From Pullilachnospira sp963929535 (GTDB lineage: Bacteria > Bacillota > Clostridia > Lachnospirales > Lachnospiraceae), in the NCBI GenBank assembly GCA_963929535.1, contig CAWVIZ010000005.1, forward strand, positions 124,001-188,000: DNA of 64,000 nt. Reading direction: 5' to 3'. The position numbers and the translations under genes are program-made. Positions 61,619 to 64,000 of this stretch are shown piece by piece (the stretch's first letter is position 1; each line of letters begins with the position of its first letter). Below the pieces are notes generated by a model. It was not told where the DNA came from. It saw nothing but the letters and a program-made list of their open reading frames with translations, and did no database searches.

Positions 61619-61733
61619 CAGTGAAGGCGTAAGGCCGGACAGCTGAGGGCTGTAAGGCGCAGCTGCCGCCGGAAGGCCGGACTGTTATGCCGGGAGTCCC
61701 TGCCCGGCGGGATGCGGGGCGGGGGACTTCCGG
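61619..61733 (+). repeat. Diverged REP-like repeats and hairpin before the fucosidase gene
   Basis: 61619-61642 begins CAGTGAAGGCG and ends GGCCGGACAG; 61667-61684 repeats CGGAAGGCCGGACTG. Both resemble the 24-bp element elsewhere. A hairpin CCGGGAGTCCC/GGGGACTTCCGG (61690-61733) follows. The 174-bp gap may give the fucosidase gene separate expression. Confidence 0.45.
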
Positions 61734-61774
61734 AAGATATGACGTGACAGAAAAATGGCAGGAGGTTTAAGCAG

Positions 61775-63094
61775 ATGAATAAGGTAGTAGAAGAAAGAAC
61801 GAAAAGAACAGAGTGGTATAATGATGCCCGGTTTGGTATGTTTATCCACTGGGGGCTGTACGCCATCCCGGCAAGAGGAGAGTGGCTGCGCAGCGTAGAG
61901 CAGCTTACTAAGGAAGAGTATGATCCTTTCATGGATGAGTTTACTGCGGAAAATTATAATCCCAGAGAGTGGGCCAGACTGGCAAAACAGGCCGGGATGA
62001 AATATGCGGTACTGACGGCAAAGCATCATGACGGATTCTGCCTGTTTGATACGCAGCTTACCGATTTCAAGTCCACCAACGCGCCCTGTCACCGTGACCT
62101 GGTGAGAGAATTTCTGGAGGCTTTCCGGGAGGAAGGCATTAAGGTGGGACTGTATTTCTCCGTGATCGACTGGAGGCATCCGGATTTCCCCCATTATGGG
62201 GACAAGTTCCATCCCATGAGAAACAATCCGGAATATTCCAATGAGAACCGGAATTTTGACAATTATCTGGAATATATGTTCGGCCAGATCCGGGAGCTTC
62301 TGACTAATTACGGCAAGCTGGATCTGATGTGGTTCGACTTCTCCTATGACAATATGAAATGCGAAACATGGAAAGCAGACAAGCTGATCGAGATGGTGCG
62401 TTCCATTCAGCCCTGGGTGATCATCGACAATCGTCTGGAAGGAAGCGCGGAGGACGCCGGATCCATCCGTACTCTGAATCCCACGCCCTATTCCGGTGAT
62501 TTCGCTTCTCCGGAGCAGATGATCCCGCCGGCGGGTATCCGGGACGAGGGAGGCAATCCTATTCCCTGGGAGGCCTGCATCACGCTGAACAATCACTGGG
62601 GCTACGCTGCCCATGACCATCACTACAAATCCGCCAAGATGGTGATCCATATGCTGGTGGAATGCGTCAGCAAGGGAGGCAATCTGCTTCTGAACGTGGG
62701 TCCCAACGCCAAAGGCGAGATCCCGGAGGAATCGGTGAGGATCCTGGAGGAAGTGGGAGACTGGATGAAGAAGAACGGAAGAAGTATCTATGGCTGCGGC
62801 TATGCCCAGCTTCCCAAGCCGGAGTGGGGGCGCTTCACAAGGAATGGCAATAAGCTGTACGCCCATGTGATGGAGGAGCAGGCAGGGGCCATCTGTCTGC
62901 CGAATATGGCCGGCCAGATCCAGAAGATGCGGCTGGTCAGCGATAATTCCGAGATCAAGGAAAGCTTTTTCTGGAATCTGAAGGAGTATTCCGAGAACGC
63001 GTTTTTCTTCTTTGATCCCCATGCGTCCGACTGCTATCCTCTGCCGGATGAGAGGGATACCGTTGTGGAAATTATTCTGAAAGAGGAGGCATAA
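61775..63094 (+). CDS. Alpha-L-fucosidase, glycoside hydrolase family 29
   Basis: 439 residues, start with AGGAGG. GH29 features: WYNDARFGMFIHWGLYAIP, YAVLTAKHHDGFCLFDT, GLYFSVIDWRHPDFP and the nucleophile-region LDLMWFDFSYD. GNLLLNVGPNAKGEIP ends the catalytic domain. No signal peptide, so it cleaves fucose from glycans after uptake. With the transporter at 54-58 kb it indicates use of fucosylated host or dietary glycans. No fucose isomerase or kinase genes lie in the window. Confidence 0.95.
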   Translation: MNKVVEERTKRTEWYNDARFGMFIHWGLYAIPARGEWLRSVEQLTKEEYDPFMDEFTAENYNPREWARLAKQAGMKYAVLTAKHHDGFCLFDTQLTDFKSTNAPCHRDLVREFLEAFREEGIKVGLYFSVIDWRHPDFPHYGDKFHPMRNNPEYSNENRNFDNYLEYMFGQIRELLTNYGKLDLMWFDFSYDNMKCETWKADKLIEMVRSIQPWVIIDNRLEGSAEDAGSIRTLNPTPYSGDFASPEQMIPPAGIRDEGGNPIPWEACITLNNHWGYAAHDHHYKSAKMVIHMLVECVSKGGNLLLNVGPNAKGEIPEESVRILEEVGDWMKKNGRSIYGCGYAQLPKPEWGRFTRNGNKLYAHVMEEQAGAICLPNMAGQIQKMRLVSDNSEIKESFFWNLKEYSENAFFFFDPHASDCYPLPDERDTVVEIILKEEA

Positions 63095-63097
63095 TAC

Positions 63098-64000
63098 ATG
63101 ACGAATCTGACCTGCGGCTGTGTGGGAAACTGCCGCGTGGAGTTCATAGAAAAACCGGAAGAGCTGGAGGGCCTGGGACTGGGGTATGTAAAAGCGGTTT
63201 ATGAACCGGAATATCTCAGTACGTTCTATCTGCCGAAGGAAGATGGAAGCGGCGTGCTGCTGGTGGGATATCAGGGAGAAAATCCTCAGGATTCCAACAC
63301 CGCTAAAGAGCTGGCGGCGGCTGCCTGCAAAGCGCTGAAGGAAAGAAAGATTTATGATTTTACCATGCCGGCGGAGATTTTCGTAAAGAACGGAAAGCGG
63401 GAACTTCTGGCGGCCTGCGCGGAGAGCGTGTACATAGTGACCGGAACGGCGAAAACGTATAAAACCGGGGCGAAAGAGCTTTCCTGGAACGTGGGATTTG
63501 ATGGAGCAAAAGCGGAGGACGGATATTTTCTGGAAGAAGGAAGGGTTCTGGCCGAGGGCGTATTATTTGCCAGAAATATGACGAATGCGCCGGCCAATTA
63601 TCTGCGGCCTGAGGATTTTGCGGCTGCGGCAGAAGATTTTGTAAAAGGGACGGATCTGGAGGTTGAGATCCTCCATGAGGACCGGCTGAAAGAGATGGGG
63701 ATGGGCGCGCTTTTGGGCGTGGGGAAGGGAAGCGAGTTTCCACCCTGCCTGATGGTGCTGCGTTATCAGGGAGACCCGGACAGCCAGGAGAAGACAGGCC
63801 TGGTAGGAAAGGGCGTAACCATGGACACCGGCGGATATTGTCTGAAACCCCGGGAAGGAATGAATGGTATGCAGGGCGATATGGGAGGCGCCGCCGCGGT
63901 GGCCGGAGCAGTGTATGCGCTGGCGAAAATGAAAGCAAAGGTTAATGTGACGGCTGTGCTTCCCATGTGCGAAAATCGGATCTCCGGCGGCAGCTTTGTA
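63098..64000 (+). CDS. Leucyl aminopeptidase, M17 family, cut by window edge
   Basis: 301 residues are visible from ATG 63098 (AGGAGG upstream), 3 bp after the fucosidase stop. The start of the M17 catalytic domain is clear: ARNMTNAPANYLRPEDF, then VGKGVTMDTGGYCLKP (metal-binding Lys and Asp) and MQGDMGGAAAVAGAVYAL. The NTDAEGRL motif lies beyond the edge. A Zn/Mn cytoplasmic exopeptidase releasing N-terminal residues. Its coupling to the fucosidase suggests joint processing of glycopeptides. Confidence 0.93.
   Translation, partial: MTNLTCGCVGNCRVEFIEKPEELEGLGLGYVKAVYEPEYLSTFYLPKEDGSGVLLVGYQGENPQDSNTAKELAAAACKALKERKIYDFTMPAEIFVKNGKRELLAACAESVYIVTGTAKTYKTGAKELSWNVGFDGAKAEDGYFLEEGRVLAEGVLFARNMTNAPANYLRPEDFAAAAEDFVKGTDLEVEILHEDRLKEMGMGALLGVGKGSEFPPCLMVLRYQGDPDSQEKTGLVGKGVTMDTGGYCLKPREGMNGMQGDMGGAAAVAGAVYALAKMKAKVNVTAVLPMCENRISGGSFV

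Overview
The window looks like a chromosomal segment of a strictly anaerobic gut Firmicute, most likely a Lachnospiraceae member close to Blautia. This is inferred from the moderate G+C content, the near-universal AGGAGG-type ribosome binding sites, Gram-positive RNA regulation (an isoleucine T-box and a lysine riboswitch), a Rex-type site at adhE, LplB/LplC-style sugar permeases, and a CprABC/CprRK-like antimicrobial peptide resistance module. No rRNA, tRNA, phage, insertion sequence or CRISPR array was seen.

Layout. 1-5.3 kb: start of a methylmalonate-semialdehyde dehydrogenase gene (minus strand), a repeat-rich intergenic region, and a heterodimeric ABC exporter pair behind a perfect 36-bp palindrome. 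5.3-9.8 kb: a lactonase-like beta-propeller and two uroporphyrinogen-decarboxylase-family proteins, divergent from an AraC regulator. 10-15.8 kb: myo-inositol catabolic operon iolC-iolD-iolB-iolE plus a LacI-type regulator. 15.9-20.6 kb: lantibiotic-immunity-type ABC transporter and its two-component system. 20.7-21.4 kb: a PIN/Phd-type toxin-antitoxin pair. 21.5-25.1 kb: T-box-controlled type 2 isoleucyl-tRNA synthetase. 25.2-28.4 kb: prolyl-tRNA editing protein, ApbE flavinyltransferase and a ClC antiporter. 28.8-34.6 kb: hsdM/hsdS-like methylase genes without hsdR, a HAD-GNAT fusion and a methyltransferase. 34.8-43.1 kb (minus strand): Ca2+ P-type ATPase, AdhE with a Rex-type operator, and TypA/BipA. 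43.3-46.1 kb: an SSB-like protein, then a lysine riboswitch and dapA-dapB. 46.2-49.2 kb: a decayed two-subunit ABC exporter, broken by an in-frame amber codon and by a deletion. 49.7-51.6 kb: a thioredoxin/CcdA fusion and a small hypothetical protein. 51.7-64 kb: membrane-bound AraC sensor, sugar ABC transporter without its own ATPase, CutC, a large transglutaminase-like protein, GH29 alpha-L-fucosidase and the start of an M17 leucyl aminopeptidase. This last group is plausibly one regulon for fucosylated glycans or glycopeptides.

Between genes there are at least three kinds of dispersed repeat: a 51-bp tandem repeat carrying a GTGTGCCAGTGGCACAC palindrome; a roughly 24-bp REP-like palindrome with at least five copies; and a roughly 137-bp element that folds into a cloverleaf-like structure (two full copies and one truncated). 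The 137-bp element is the best candidate here for something not well described. The orphan hsdM/hsdS pair with a long repetitive C-terminal extension is the next.
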